Part shown: in pieces, positions 1 to 8,393 of the stretch
How the letters are laid out: each line of letters starts with the position of its first letter
How positions within the stretch are numbered: the first letter of the stretch is position 1
Source: Pseudomonas frederiksbergensis
Lineage (GTDB): Bacteria; Pseudomonadota; Gammaproteobacteria; Pseudomonadales; Pseudomonadaceae
Direction: 5' to 3'
Length of the DNA: 64,000 bases
NCBI RefSeq assembly: GCF_017114915.1
Contig: NZ_JAAUOE010000001.1
Coordinates: 5,283 to 69,282, forward strand
Notes under the pieces: model-generated
The model's database searches: none
Seen by the model: the letters and a program-made list of their open reading frames with translations, nothing else
What the model was told of the DNA's origin: nothing
Translations under genes and position numbers: made by a program

Positions 1-169
1 TATGTCGGGCGTACAGGGCGGTATCGTCGAGAAAGAAGCGCCACTGCACGCTTCCAACGTCGCCATCTTCAACGGCGAAACCAACAAGGCTGACCGCGTT
101 GGTTTCAAAGTAGAAGACGGTAAGAAAATTCGTGTCTTCAAGTCGACCCAAAAAGCGGTTGATGCTTGA
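1..169 (+). CDS. rplX: 50S ribosomal protein L24, C-terminal part
   Basis: Partial gene: the window opens inside it and only about the last 56 codons are visible, read from position 2 to the TGA at 167-169. The visible part contains the [11 protein letters not shown] and [13 protein letters not shown] segments typical of the C-terminal half of bacterial L24, a 23S rRNA-binding protein that starts assembly of the large subunit. The ATG at position 2 is an internal methionine, not the start. It lies directly upstream of rplE, the usual spc operon order. Confidence 0.95.
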   Translation, partial: MSGVQGGIVEKEAPLHASNVAIFNGETNKADRVGFKVEDGKKIRVFKSTQKAVDA

Positions 170-191
170 ACACTGCTAGGTAGATAAGACC

Positions 192-731
192 ATGGCACGA
201 CTACAAGAGATTTACCGGAAGGAAATCGCCCCCAAGCTTAAGGAAGAACTTAAGCTCGGGAACGTGATGGAAGTTCCGCGCGTTACCAAAATCACCCTGA
301 ACATGGGTCTGGGCGAAGCGATTGGTGACAAGAAAGTCATCGAGCACGCTGTTGCTGACCTGGAAAAGATCACCGGCCAGAAAGTCGTTGTGACCTACGC
401 TCGTAAATCCATCGCAGGCTTTAAAGTCCGTGAAGGTTGGCCGATCGGCGTCAAAGTGACCCTGCGCCGTGAGCGTATGTATGAATTCCTGGATCGTCTG
501 CTGTCGATCTCCCTGCCTCGGGTTCGCGACTTCCGCGGCCTGAATGCCAAGTCCTTCGATGGTCGTGGTAACTACAGCATGGGCGTGAAAGAGCAGATCA
601 TTTTCCCGGAAATTGATTACGACAAGATCGATGCTCTCCGCGGTCTGGACATTACCCTGACCACCACTGCCAAGAACGATGACGAAGGCCGCGCTCTGCT
701 GCGTGCTTTCAAATTCCCGTTCCGCAACTGA
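192..731 (+). CDS. rplE: 50S ribosomal protein L5
   Basis: L5 binds 5S rRNA and contacts S13 at the subunit interface. The 179-residue length is standard, and the family segments are easy to see: [12 protein letters not shown] at the start, [11 protein letters not shown] near residue 33, and the [13 protein letters not shown] region near residue 130. ATG at 192 follows rplX by 22 nt, and rpsN begins 13 nt after the stop, so it is translated as part of the spc mRNA. No anomalies. Confidence 0.98.
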
Positions 732-744
732 TTGGAGTAGGAAA

Positions 745-1050
745 ATGGCCAAGAAGAGCATGAAAAACCGTGAGTTGAAGCGTCAGCTCACCGTTGCCAA
801 GTACGCCACCAAGCGTGCAGCGCTGAAAGCTATCATCGTCGATCTGAACGCAAGTCCAGAAGCGCGTTGGGAAGCTACTGTAGCTCTGCAGAAGCAGCCA
901 CGTGATGCAAGCGCCTCGCGCATGCGTAACCGCTGCCGCCTGACTGGTCGTCCGCACGGCGTTTACCGCAAGTTCGGCCTGGGCCGTAACAAGCTGCGTG
1001 AAGCGGCAATGCGTGGTGACGTACCAGGTCTGGTTAAAGCCAGCTGGTAA
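745..1050 (+). CDS. rpsN: 30S ribosomal protein S14
   Basis: S14 assembles late into the head of the 30S subunit. The start is the ATG at 745 ([14 protein letters not shown]), preceded by GGAG; a longer in-frame extension upstream overlaps rplE and is not real. The product is 101 residues, the long zinc-free form: the CxxC zinc-ribbon pairs of short S14 are absent, and the [18 protein letters not shown] signature is present. It is the last gene before the 209-nt gap that interrupts the spc operon. Confidence 0.97.
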
Positions 1051-1110
1051 GTACTGTCAAAGTCTCGATGTTCGGGGTCGCAAGATCCTGACCATCGGTG
1101 GCCTTGAATC

Positions 1111-1140
1111 TGAATCAAGCCCCTTTTGGGGCTTGATTCA
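1111..1140 (+). terminator. Strong hairpin after rpsN (candidate terminator/attenuator)
   Basis: A perfect 13-bp inverted repeat (arms 1111-1123 and 1128-1140, TTTT loop, stem ending in four G-C pairs) lies 60 nt after the rpsN stop. The sequence after the stem is only moderately T-rich (TTTCTGGGG), so termination may be partial. Other gene junctions in this operon are about 3 to 30 nt, so a hairpin here is notable. Confidence 0.65.
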
Positions 1141-1161
1141 TTTCTGGGGTGTGTCTAGAAT
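1133..1161 (+). promoter_or_regulatory. Candidate sigma-70 promoter for rpsH
   Basis: TTGATT at 1133-1138 and TAGAAT at 1156-1161 are separated by exactly 17 nt. The -35 hexamer sits inside the right arm of the hairpin, so terminator and promoter are fused. Transcription would begin near 1168, giving a leader of about 90 nt before rpsH. The assignment rests on consensus matching only. Confidence 0.55.
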
Positions 1162-1217
1162 GACCGGCTCGCCTGAGCCCGTGTTTTTCATGCCCGGAGT
1201 TTCTCGGCGACAAGTAA

Positions 1218-1239
1218 TAGCCGCAAGGCTAATTTTTTT
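1218..1239 (+). terminator. Small GCAA-loop hairpin with T7 tract in rpsH leader
   Basis: TAGCC-GCAA-GGCTA (5-bp stem, GNRA-type loop) is followed by A and seven T residues, ending just before the rpsH ribosome-binding site (AGGAG, 1244-1248). It resembles a weak intrinsic terminator or an attenuator/autoregulatory structure. Its function is inferred from shape and position. Confidence 0.35.
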
Positions 1240-1259
1240 GTATTAGGAGCGTCTAGCCC

Positions 1260-1652
1260 ATGAGTATGCAGGACCCGTTAGCGGACATGCTAACTCGAAT
1301 CCGTAATGCCCAGATGGCTGAAAAGTCCGTCGTAAGCATGCCGTCTTCCACGTTGAAGGTGGCTGTAGCAAAAGTCCTGAAGGACGAAGGTTACATCGCG
1401 GGTTATCAGATCAGCAGCGAAATCAAGCCACTGCTGTCCATCGAGCTGAAATACTTCGAAGGCCGTCCGGTCATCGAGGAAGTGAAGCGCGTTAGCCGTC
1501 CAGGCCTGCGTCAGTACAAGTCCGTCGAAGATCTGCCGAAAGTTCGTGGCGGTCTCGGTGTGTCTATCGTCTCCACCAACAAAGGTGTGATGACGGATCG
1601 TGCTGCGCGCGCTGCCGGTGTCGGCGGCGAAGTTCTTTGCACTGTGTTCTAA
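1260..1652 (+). CDS. rpsH: 30S ribosomal protein S8
   Basis: S8 binds the central domain of 16S rRNA and in E. coli represses translation of the spc operon by binding the mRNA near rplE. The product is 130 residues with [16 protein letters not shown] at the start and the C-terminal [13 protein letters not shown] region typical of S8. A second in-frame ATG two codons later could also serve as start; the first has AGGAG at 1244-1248. Unlike its neighbours it has a long leader with its own candidate promoter. Confidence 0.97.
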   Translation: MSMQDPLADMLTRIRNAQMAEKSVVSMPSSTLKVAVAKVLKDEGYIAGYQISSEIKPLLSIELKYFEGRPVIEEVKRVSRPGLRQYKSVEDLPKVRGGLGVSIVSTNKGVMTDRAARAAGVGGEVLCTVF

Positions 1653-1664
1653 GGGGGGATAAGC

Positions 1665-2198
1665 ATGTCTCGCGTCGCTAAGAACCCCGTTAAGCTGCCA
1701 GCCGGTGTCGAAGTAAAATTCGCAGGTCAACAGCTTTCGGTGAAGGGTGCCAAGGGTACTCTTGAACTGAACGTCCATTCGTCCGTTGAGATCGTTGAAG
1801 AAGCTGGTGAGCTGCGTTTTGCTGCTCGCAATGGCGATCAACAGACTCGCGCAATGGCCGGTACCACTCGTGCGTTGGTAAACAACATGGTCCAGGGCGT
1901 AAGCCAAGGCTTCGAGCGCAAGCTCCAGCTGGTCGGTGTTGGTTACAAAGCGCAAGCAAAAGGCACGGTGCTGAACCTGGCTCTTGGCTTCTCGCACCCA
2001 GTGGATTACGAACTGCCGGAAGGCATCACCGCTGAGACTCCTAGCCAAACCGATATCCTGATCAAGGGCATCGATAAGCAGCTAGTAGGTCAAGTGGCCG
2101 CCGAAATCCGCGACTTCCGTCCACCAGAGCCTTACAAAGGTAAAGGTGTGCGCTACGCGGACGAAGTCGTCCGTCGTAAAGAAGCCAAGAAGAAGTAG
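1665..2198 (+). CDS. rplF: 50S ribosomal protein L6
   Basis: L6 sits near the factor-binding stalk base of the large subunit. The 177-residue product begins [17 protein letters not shown], carries two tandem L6 alpha-beta repeats, and ends with the hallmark [15 protein letters not shown] motif near residue 150. The start codon follows AGGGGGG by a few bases and lies 12 nt after rpsH. Confidence 0.98.
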   Translation: MSRVAKNPVKLPAGVEVKFAGQQLSVKGAKGTLELNVHSSVEIVEEAGELRFAARNGDQQTRAMAGTTRALVNNMVQGVSQGFERKLQLVGVGYKAQAKGTVLNLALGFSHPVDYELPEGITAETPSQTDILIKGIDKQLVGQVAAEIRDFRPPEPYKGKGVRYADEVVRRKEAKKK

Positions 2199-2208
2199 GG
2201 CATAGCAA

Positions 2209-2559
2209 ATGACCGACAAAAAAGTTACTCGCCTGCGTCGCGCTCGCAAAGCACGCCTGAAAATGCACGAACTCGAAGTCGTGCGTCTCTGCGTGTTCCG
2301 CTCGTCGCAGCACATCTACGCCCAGGTCATTTCGGCCGACGGCAACAAAGTCCTGGCGAGCGCCTCGACTTTGGATAAAGAACTGCGTGATGGCGCCACT
2401 GGCAACATCGACGCGGCCACTAAGGTTGGCCAGCTGGTCGCTACGCGTGCTAAAGCCGCTGGCGTCTCGCAGGTGGCTTTCGACCGCTCTGGCTTCAAGT
2501 ACCACGGCCGCGTCAAGGCGCTGGCTGATGCTGCTCGTGAAGCTGGGCTGGAGTTCTAA
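2209..2559 (+). CDS. rplR: 50S ribosomal protein L18
   Basis: L18 helps bring 5S rRNA into the central protuberance. At 116 residues it is of normal length. It shows a basic N-terminus ([12 protein letters not shown]), the [15 protein letters not shown] strand, and the C-terminal [25 protein letters not shown] signature spread over the last 30 residues. It lies 10 nt downstream of rplF and 3 nt upstream of rpsE. Confidence 0.98.
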   Translation: MTDKKVTRLRRARKARLKMHELEVVRLCVFRSSQHIYAQVISADGNKVLASASTLDKELRDGATGNIDAATKVGQLVATRAKAAGVSQVAFDRSGFKYHGRVKALADAAREAGLEF

Positions 2560-2562
2560 GTT

Positions 2563-3063
2563 ATGTCAAATAACGACCAAAAGCGCGACGAAGGCTACAT
2601 CGAGAAGCTGGTTCAAGTTAACCGCGTAGCCAAAACCGTTAAAGGCGGCCGTATCTTCACTTTCACCGCGTTGACCGTGGTAGGTGATGGTAAAGGGCGT
2701 GTTGGCTTCGGCCGTGGCAAGTCGCGTGAAGTGCCTGCTGCGATCCAGAAGGCAATGGAAGCTGCTCGCCGCAACATGATCCAGGTTGATCTGAACGGCA
2801 CCACTCTGCAGTATGCAATGAAGTCCGCTCACGGCGCTTCGAAGGTGTACATGCAGCCTGCTTCTGAAGGTACCGGTATCATCGCTGGCGGCGCTATGCG
2901 TGCTGTCCTCGAGGTTGCTGGCGTTCAGAACGTTCTGGCCAAGTGCTACGGCTCGACTAACCCGGTAAACGTGGTTCACGCCACTTTCAAAGGTTTGAAG
3001 GCTATGCAGTCTCCTGAATCCATTGCCGCCAAGCGTGGCAAAAGCGTCAAGGAGATCTTCTGA
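2563..3063 (+). CDS. rpsE: 30S ribosomal protein S5
   Basis: S5 takes part in decoding accuracy and mRNA helicase activity at the entry tunnel. The 166-residue protein has the N-terminal double-stranded-RNA-binding-like domain (residues about 10-75, with [14 protein letters not shown]) and the C-terminal ribosomal S5 D2 fold. ATG at 2563 follows the rplR stop by 3 nt, suggesting translational coupling. Confidence 0.98.
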
Positions 3064-3065
3064 TC

Positions 3066-3242
3066 ATGGCTACCGTTAAAGTTACGCTGATCAAAAGCAT
3101 GACCGGCCGCATCCCTAACCACAAACTGTGCGTTAAGGGTCTGGGTCTGCGTCGCATCGGTCACACTGTAGAAGTCCAGGATACTCCCGAGAATCGCGGG
3201 ATGATCAACAAGGCTTACTACATGCTGCGTGTCGAGGGTTAA
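3066..3242 (+). CDS. rpmD: 50S ribosomal protein L30
   Basis: A short 58-codon gene fitting exactly between rpsE and rplO. The translation starts [15 protein letters not shown] and includes [20 protein letters not shown], the recognisable L30 core. Length and position match the spc operon of gammaproteobacteria. Confidence 0.96.
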
Positions 3243-3245
3243 TCG

Positions 3246-3683
3246 ATGAAACTCAATGATCTGAGTCCAGCGCCGGGTTCCCGCCGCGAAAAGCATCGTC
3301 CGGGCCGTGGTATCGGTAGTGGTTTGGGTAAGACTGGTGGCCGTGGTCACAAAGGTCAGACTTCCCGCTCCGGTGGCACCATTGCTCCAGGCTTTGAAGG
3401 CGGTCAACAGCCGCTGCATCGTCGCCTGCCGAAGTTCGGTTTCGTTTCCCTGAAAGCCATGGATCGCGCTGAAGTGCGTCTGTCCGAGCTGGCTAAAGTG
3501 GAAGGCGACATCGTCACCGTGCAGTCCCTGAAAGATGCCAACGTGATCAACGTCAACGTTCAGCGCGTGAAAATCATGCTGTCCGGCGAAGTTACTCGCG
3601 CTGTCACCATCGGAAAGGGAATCGGCGCCACCAAAGGTGCGCGTGCGGCTATCGAAGCAGCTGGCGGCAAGTTCGAGGAATAA
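3246..3683 (+). CDS. rplO: 50S ribosomal protein L15
   Basis: L15 is a large-subunit protein with a long glycine- and arginine-rich N-terminal extension reaching into 23S rRNA. The extension is visible at residues 10-50 ([18 protein letters not shown] and surrounding), followed by the globular domain ending AAGGKFEE. The product is 145 residues. The stop TAA is followed immediately by the secY ATG with no gap. Confidence 0.97.
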   Translation: MKLNDLSPAPGSRREKHRPGRGIGSGLGKTGGRGHKGQTSRSGGTIAPGFEGGQQPLHRRLPKFGFVSLKAMDRAEVRLSELAKVEGDIVTVQSLKDANVINVNVQRVKIMLSGEVTRAVTIGKGIGATKGARAAIEAAGGKFEE

Positions 3684-5012
3684 ATGGCTAAGCAAGGTGC
3701 TCTCTCTGCGCTCGGCAAAGGCGGTATGTCTGAACTCTGGGCTCGTCTGCGTTTTCTGTTCCTGGCGATTATCGTCTACCGAATAGGCGCACACATCCCG
3801 GTTCCAGGTATCAACCCAGACCGACTCGCGGACCTGTTTCGACAGAATGAGGGGACCATTCTTAGCTTGTTCAACATGTTTTCCGGCGGCGCGCTGGAGC
3901 GGATGAGCATCTTTGCACTGGGGATCATGCCGTACATTTCGGCATCGATCATCATGCAGCTGATGACCGCCGTCAGCCCGCAGCTGGAGCAGTTGAAGAA
4001 GGAAGGTGAAGCTGGCCGTCGCAAGATCAGCCAGTACACCCGCTACGGCACTGTCGTCCTCGCTCTCGTTCAGGCCATTGGCATGTCCATTGGTCTGGCG
4101 GGGCAGGGCGTTGCGTTCACTGGTGACTTTGGCTTCCATTTCGTCGCGGTATCCACTTTTGTGGCAGGTGCGATGTTCATGATGTGGCTGGGTGAGCAGA
4201 TTACTGAGCGTGGTGTTGGCAACGGTATCTCGATGTTGATTTTTTCGGGTATCGTCGCCGGTCTTCCGAGAGCGATCGGGCAGTCTTTCGAGTCTGCGCG
4301 TCAGGGTGATATCAACATCTTCGCCCTGGTTGCCATCGGTTTGCTGGCAGTAGCGATTATCGGTTTCGTGGTGTTCATTGAGCGTGGTCAGCGTCGTATT
4401 GCTGTTCACTACGCCAAGCGTCAGCAGGGTCGTAAGGTCTTCGCTGCGCAGACCAGCCACTTGCCGCTGAAGGTGAACATGGCCGGTGTTATTCCGGCTA
4501 TTTTCGCGAGCAGCATTTTGCTGTTCCCGGCTTCGTTGGGTGCCTGGTTCGGTCAGTCTGAAGGTATGGGCTGGTTGCAGGACATCTCGCAGTCGATCGC
4601 TCCTGGTCAGCCGTTGAATATTCTGCTGTTTAGTGCAGGGATTATTTTCTTCTGCTTCTTCTATACGGCGTTGATGTTCAATCCGAAAGACGTAGCGGAA
4701 AACCTGAAGAAGTCCGGTGCCTTTATTCCGGGCATCCGTCCAGGTGAGCAGTCTGCGCGCTACATTGATGGCGTTCTGACTCGCTTGACCATGTTCGGTG
4801 CTCTTTACATGACGGCCGTCTGCCTGTTGCCCCAGTTCCTGGTGGTTGCAGCAAACGTACCGTTCTACCTTGGCGGGACCTCGTTGCTGATCGTGGTCGT
4901 GGTTGTGATGGACTTCATGTCCCAAGTACAATCGCACCTCGTTTCGCACCAGTACGAATCCCTGATGAAGAAAGCCAACCTGAAGGGTTACGGCAGCGGC
5001 ATGTTGCGCTGA
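3684..5012 (+). CDS. secY: Protein translocase subunit SecY
   Basis: SecY forms the protein-conducting channel of the Sec translocon in the inner membrane with SecE and SecG, working with SecA and the ribosome. The 442-residue sequence has about ten hydrophobic segments, the first near residues 22-40 and the plug region after it. Conserved stretches include [14 protein letters not shown] near 80 and [22 protein letters not shown] near 335-355. It sits between rplO and rpmJ, the standard spc position, and starts directly after the rplO stop. Confidence 0.98.
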   Translation: MAKQGALSALGKGGMSELWARLRFLFLAIIVYRIGAHIPVPGINPDRLADLFRQNEGTILSLFNMFSGGALERMSIFALGIMPYISASIIMQLMTAVSPQLEQLKKEGEAGRRKISQYTRYGTVVLALVQAIGMSIGLAGQGVAFTGDFGFHFVAVSTFVAGAMFMMWLGEQITERGVGNGISMLIFSGIVAGLPRAIGQSFESARQGDINIFALVAIGLLAVAIIGFVVFIERGQRRIAVHYAKRQQGRKVFAAQTSHLPLKVNMAGVIPAIFASSILLFPASLGAWFGQSEGMGWLQDISQSIAPGQPLNILLFSAGIIFFCFFYTALMFNPKDVAENLKKSGAFIPGIRPGEQSARYIDGVLTRLTMFGALYMTAVCLLPQFLVVAANVPFYLGGTSLLIVVVVVMDFMSQVQSHLVSHQYESLMKKANLKGYGSGMLR

Positions 5013-5039
5013 GTACCCATAAGGTTCGAGGAGTTGGTG

Positions 5040-5156
5040 ATGAAAGTTCGTGCATCGGTGAAAAAGCTGTGCCGTAACTGCAAGATTATTCGCCGCGAAG
5101 GTGTTGTTCGAGTAATTTGCAGCGCGGAACCGCGTCACAAACAGCGCCAAGGCTGA
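5040..5156 (+). CDS. rpmJ: 50S ribosomal protein L36
   Basis: A 38-codon gene starting [15 protein letters not shown] and ending RHKQRQG. The Cys pattern (CRNC at residues 11-14, then Cys27 and His32) marks the zinc-binding C+ form of L36, so its supply may depend on zinc. It is the last gene of the spc operon; GAGGAG precedes the ATG. Confidence 0.96.
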
Positions 5157-5174
5157 GTGTGATTGTGCTTCAAG

Positions 5175-5211
5175 CCCGGCAGCTAGTGCGCTGCCGGGTT
5201 GATTATTTGTT
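5175..5211 (+). terminator. spc operon terminator
   Basis: A 9-bp GC-rich stem (CCCGGCAGC at 5175-5183, GCTGCCGGG at 5190-5198, 6-nt loop) is followed by a T-rich stretch (TTGATTATTTGTT). It lies 18 nt after the rpmJ stop. Confidence 0.75.
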
Positions 5212-5227
5212 ATTACAGCGATATTAT
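5199..5227 (+). promoter_or_regulatory. Candidate alpha operon promoter
   Basis: TTGATT (5199-5204) and TATTAT (5222-5227) are spaced by 17 nt. The -35 box begins at the first base after the terminator stem, so it doubles as the terminator's T tract. Start of transcription is expected near 5234, about 50 nt before rpsM. Confidence 0.65.
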
Positions 5228-5286
5228 CTCGCGCCCTATTTCTTGGCTTCCGGGGCGTAGGTAGCTGTCAATTGGAGTCCCACTGA

Positions 5287-5643
5287 ATGGCCCGTATTGC
5301 AGGCGTTAACATTCCAGATAACAAGCATACTGTTATCTCGCTGACCTACATCTATGGTGTTGGTCGCACTACTGCACAGAAAATTTGTGCAGTGACTGGG
5401 GTCAACCCAGCGGCAAAGATCAAAGATCTGAGCGACGAGCAGATTGAACAGCTGCGTGGCGAAGTGGCGAAGTTCACCACTGAAGGTGACCTGCGTCGCG
5501 AAATCAACATGAAAATCAAGCGTTTGATGGACCTCGGTTGCTATCGCGGTCTGCGTCATCGTCGTGGTCTTCCAGTACGCGGTCAGCGTACCAAGACCAA
5601 CGCGCGTACCCGTAAAGGTCCGCGTAAGCCGATCCGCAAGTAA
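5287..5643 (+). CDS. rpsM: 30S ribosomal protein S13
   Basis: S13 lies in the head of the 30S subunit and contacts the P-site tRNA and L5. The 118-residue product starts [14 protein letters not shown], carries the helix-two-turn-helix region with [11 protein letters not shown] near residue 20, and ends in a basic tail ([18 protein letters not shown]). It is the first gene of the alpha operon here, with its own candidate promoter. Confidence 0.98.
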   Translation: MARIAGVNIPDNKHTVISLTYIYGVGRTTAQKICAVTGVNPAAKIKDLSDEQIEQLRGEVAKFTTEGDLRREINMKIKRLMDLGCYRGLRHRRGLPVRGQRTKTNARTRKGPRKPIRK

Positions 5644-5673
5644 TCGCCCCAGCGAATCGACAGGAAATTAATC

Positions 5674-6063
5674 ATGGCAAAACCTGCTGCTCGTCCTCGT
5701 AAAAAAGTTAAAAAGACAGTGGTTGATGGCATCGCCCACATCCATGCTTCTTTTAACAACACCATCGTGACCATTACCGACCGTCAAGGTAACGCTCTTT
5801 CCTGGGCTACCTCCGGTGGTTCGGGTTTCCGCGGTTCCCGCAAGTCCACCCCGTTCGCTGCTCAAGTAGCTGCTGAACGTGCTGGTCAAGCTGCGCTGGA
5901 ATATGGCCTGAAAAACCTCGACGTTAACGTCAAAGGTCCAGGTCCAGGTCGTGAATCCGCAGTCCGCGCTTTGAACGGCTGTGGCTACAAGATCGCCAGC
6001 ATCACCGACGTGACGCCAATCCCGCACAACGGGTGCCGTCCGCCGAAGAAGCGCCGCGTGTAA
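5674..6063 (+). CDS. rpsK: 30S ribosomal protein S11
   Basis: S11 forms part of the 30S platform at the mRNA exit. At 129 residues it has the usual length, with [15 protein letters not shown] near residues 23-37, the [11 protein letters not shown] loop and the C-terminal [18 protein letters not shown] motif. ATG at 5674 is preceded by AGGAAA and follows rpsM by 30 nt. Confidence 0.98.
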   Translation: MAKPAARPRKKVKKTVVDGIAHIHASFNNTIVTITDRQGNALSWATSGGSGFRGSRKSTPFAAQVAAERAGQAALEYGLKNLDVNVKGPGPGRESAVRALNGCGYKIASITDVTPIPHNGCRPPKKRRV

Positions 6064-6081
6064 TCCAGGAGATTGTAAAGA

Positions 6082-6702
6082 ATGGCTCGTTACATTGGTC
6101 CAAAATGCAAACTCGCTCGTCGCGAAGGCACCGATCTCTTCCTGAAGAGCGGCGTGCGCGCGATCGAATCGAAGTGCAACATCGAAGCAGCACCTGGTAT
6201 CCACGGCCAACGCCGCGGTCGCCAATCCGATTACGGCACCCAACTGCGTGAAAAGCAGAAGGTCCGTCGTATCTACGGCGTTCTCGAGCGTCAATTCAGC
6301 GGCTACTACAAAGAAGCTGCTGGCAAGAAAGGCGCAACTGGCGAAAACCTGTTGCAACTGCTCGAATGCCGTCTGGACAACGTTGTATACCGTATGGGTT
6401 TTGGCTCTACTCGTGCCGAATCCCGTCAGCTGGTATCGCACAAGTCGATCAGCGTTAACGGTCAGACCGTAAACGTTCCGTCTTACCAGGTTCGTGCTGG
6501 TGACGTGGTCGCAGTTCGCGAGAAAGCAAAGAACCAACTTCGCATTGTCCAAGCTCTCGATCTGTGTGCCCAACGTGGCCGCGTAGAATGGGTAGAAGTA
6601 GACACTGAGAAGAAGTCGGGCGTTTTCAAGAACGTTCCTGCTCGCAGTGATCTGTCCGCCGACATCAACGAAAGCCTGATTGTCGAGCTCTACTCCAAGT
6701 AA
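6082..6702 (+). CDS. rpsD: 30S ribosomal protein S4
   Basis: S4 nucleates 30S assembly and, in E. coli, represses translation of the alpha operon through a pseudoknot in the rpsM leader. The 206-residue protein shows [16 protein letters not shown] at the N-terminus and the S4 RNA-binding domain from about residue 96 ([21 protein letters not shown]). Whether the autoregulatory pseudoknot exists in the leader here cannot be judged by eye. Confidence 0.98.
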   Translation: MARYIGPKCKLARREGTDLFLKSGVRAIESKCNIEAAPGIHGQRRGRQSDYGTQLREKQKVRRIYGVLERQFSGYYKEAAGKKGATGENLLQLLECRLDNVVYRMGFGSTRAESRQLVSHKSISVNGQTVNVPSYQVRAGDVVAVREKAKNQLRIVQALDLCAQRGRVEWVEVDTEKKSGVFKNVPARSDLSADINESLIVELYSK

Positions 6703-6724
6703 GGGCTAGAAAATAGGTGCATCC

Positions 6725-7726
6725 ATGCAGATTTCGGTAAATGAGTTCCTGACACCCCGCCATATTGATGTGCAGGTTGTCAGTCCAACCCGCGCCAAGA
6801 TCACTCTCGAGCCTCTCGAGCGTGGTTTCGGCCACACCCTGGGCAACGCGCTGCGCCGCATCCTGTTGTCCTCAATGCCCGGCTGTGCAGTAGTCGAGGC
6901 CGAGATTGACGGTGTGCTCCACGAGTACAGCGCCATCGAAGGTGTACAGGAAGACGTAATTGAAATCCTGTTGAACCTTAAAGGTCTGGCTATCAAGCTG
7001 CACGGTCGAGACGAAGTTACGCTGACCTTGTCGAAGAAGGGTTCGGGGGTGGTTACCGCTGCCGATATTCAGCTGGATCATGATGTCGAGATCGTTAACC
7101 CCGATCACGTAATCGCTAACCTGGCGTCTAACGGCGCCCTGAACATGAAGCTCACCGTAGCTCGTGGTCGTGGTTATGAACCGGCAGACTCGCGTCAGAG
7201 CGATGAAGACGAAAGCCGCAGCATCGGTCGCTTGCAGCTTGACTCTTCGTTCAGCCCGGTTCGCCGTATTGCATACGTGGTGGAAAACGCCCGTGTCGAA
7301 CAGCGTACTAACCTGGACAAGCTGGTTATTGATCTGGAAACCAACGGTACCCTGGATCCTGAAGAGGCTATCCGCCGTGCTGCAACCATCCTGCAACAGC
7401 AGTTGGCTGCGTTCGTCGATCTCAAAGGTGACAGTGAGCCAGTGGTTGTCGAGCAGGAAGACGAGATCGATCCGATCCTGCTTCGCCCGGTTGACGATCT
7501 GGAACTGACTGTACGTTCGGCTAACTGCCTTAAGGCGGAAAACATCTACTACATCGGTGACCTGATTCAGCGTACCGAAGTAGAGCTGTTGAAGACTCCG
7601 AACCTGGGCAAGAAATCCTTGACTGAAATCAAGGACGTTCTGGCCTCCCGCGGTCTGTCCCTCGGCATGCGCCTCGACAACTGGCCGCCTGCAAGTCTTA
7701 AGAAGGACGACAAGGCGACAGCCTGA
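6725..7726 (+). CDS. rpoA: RNA polymerase alpha subunit
   Basis: The alpha subunit dimer scaffolds RNA polymerase assembly and its C-terminal domain binds UP elements and activators. The 333-residue protein has the N-terminal assembly domain ([19 protein letters not shown] near 35-55), a flexible linker near 235-250, and the C-terminal domain with the DNA-binding helices ([30 protein letters not shown]). It follows rpsD by 22 nt and precedes rplQ by 42 nt. Confidence 0.99.
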   Translation: MQISVNEFLTPRHIDVQVVSPTRAKITLEPLERGFGHTLGNALRRILLSSMPGCAVVEAEIDGVLHEYSAIEGVQEDVIEILLNLKGLAIKLHGRDEVTLTLSKKGSGVVTAADIQLDHDVEIVNPDHVIANLASNGALNMKLTVARGRGYEPADSRQSDEDESRSIGRLQLDSSFSPVRRIAYVVENARVEQRTNLDKLVIDLETNGTLDPEEAIRRAATILQQQLAAFVDLKGDSEPVVVEQEDEIDPILLRPVDDLELTVRSANCLKAENIYYIGDLIQRTEVELLKTPNLGKKSLTEIKDVLASRGLSLGMRLDNWPPASLKKDDKATA

Positions 7727-7768
7727 TCGTCGTAATCACCGAACGTTGTGTTTGGTAAGGAATGAACC

Positions 7769-8155
7769 ATGCGTCATCGTAAAAGTGGTCGTCACCTGAG
7801 CCGCACCAGCTCGCACCGCAAGGCCATGTTTCAAAACATGGCGGTGTCGCTGTTCGAGCACGAGCTGATCAAAACTACTCTGCCAAAAGCCAAAGAACTG
7901 CGCCGCGTTGCCGAGCCGCTGATCACTCTGGCCAAGACAGACAGCCTGGCTAACCGCCGTCTGGCTTTCGACCGTACTCGTTCGAAAGCTATCGTTGGTA
8001 AGCTCTTCAACGACCTGGGCAAGCGTTACGCTACCCGTGAGGGTGGCTACCTGCGCATCCTCAAGTGCGGTTTCCGCGCTGGCGACAACGCGCCTATGGC
8101 GTACGTCGAGTTGGTTGATCGTGCTGTCGGCGGTGAAGCTGTATCCGCTGAGTAA
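7769..8155 (+). CDS. rplQ: 50S ribosomal protein L17
   Basis: L17 lies near the peptide exit tunnel. The N-terminus [17 protein letters not shown] is diagnostic, and the [27 protein letters not shown] segment follows. The product is 128 residues. A consensus AAGGAA ribosome-binding site precedes the ATG. It closes the alpha operon, followed by a clear terminator. Confidence 0.98.
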   Translation: MRHRKSGRHLSRTSSHRKAMFQNMAVSLFEHELIKTTLPKAKELRRVAEPLITLAKTDSLANRRLAFDRTRSKAIVGKLFNDLGKRYATREGGYLRILKCGFRAGDNAPMAYVELVDRAVGGEAVSAE

Positions 8156-8175
8156 GACGTCAGTCTGAAACAAGG

Positions 8176-8200
8176 AACCGGGCCTAGTGCCCGGTTTTTT
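8176..8200 (+). terminator. alpha operon terminator
   Basis: ACCGGGC (8177-8183), a 5-nt loop and GCCCGGT (8189-8195) are followed by five further T residues, a classic intrinsic terminator 20 nt after rplQ. Confidence 0.9.
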
Positions 8201-8393
8201 GTGCCTGTAAGAAATGCGCTGTACGTACAAGCTTCTAACCGTTTCCTGTCTGCACTATATGGGTGGATTGATCATTAGTAATTTTCTATTGGTGCCTGCA
8301 AATTAATGAATTTGAGGCTGTCATAGTGATGATCAATACTTCCCACCAAGCCGATTAGCCGGCAGTTCAAGACTGACAGAGGAAGAAGATCGC
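8201..8393 (+). promoter_or_regulatory. katA upstream region
   Basis: The stretch between the alpha operon terminator and katA is AT-richer than its flanks and must hold the katA promoter. TTGAGG and AATACT 17 nt apart (8311-8339) are a weak candidate. I see no clear OxyR or ANR site. Confidence 0.3.

Noticed and set aside
998..1246. An 82-codon frame across the rpsN end and the following gap
   Set aside because: It overlaps rpsN, the hairpin and the candidate promoter, and the product resembles nothing.
2976..5150. A 724-codon open frame antisense to rpsE-secY
   Set aside because: It lies opposite well-established ribosomal protein and secY genes; its composition (His, Gln, Thr and Arg rich, no domain) is that of a shadow frame caused by codon bias.
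8201..8393. OxyR site upstream of katA
   Set aside because: Some AT-rich near-symmetric stretches exist but none fits the OxyR tetranucleotide spacing well enough to report.
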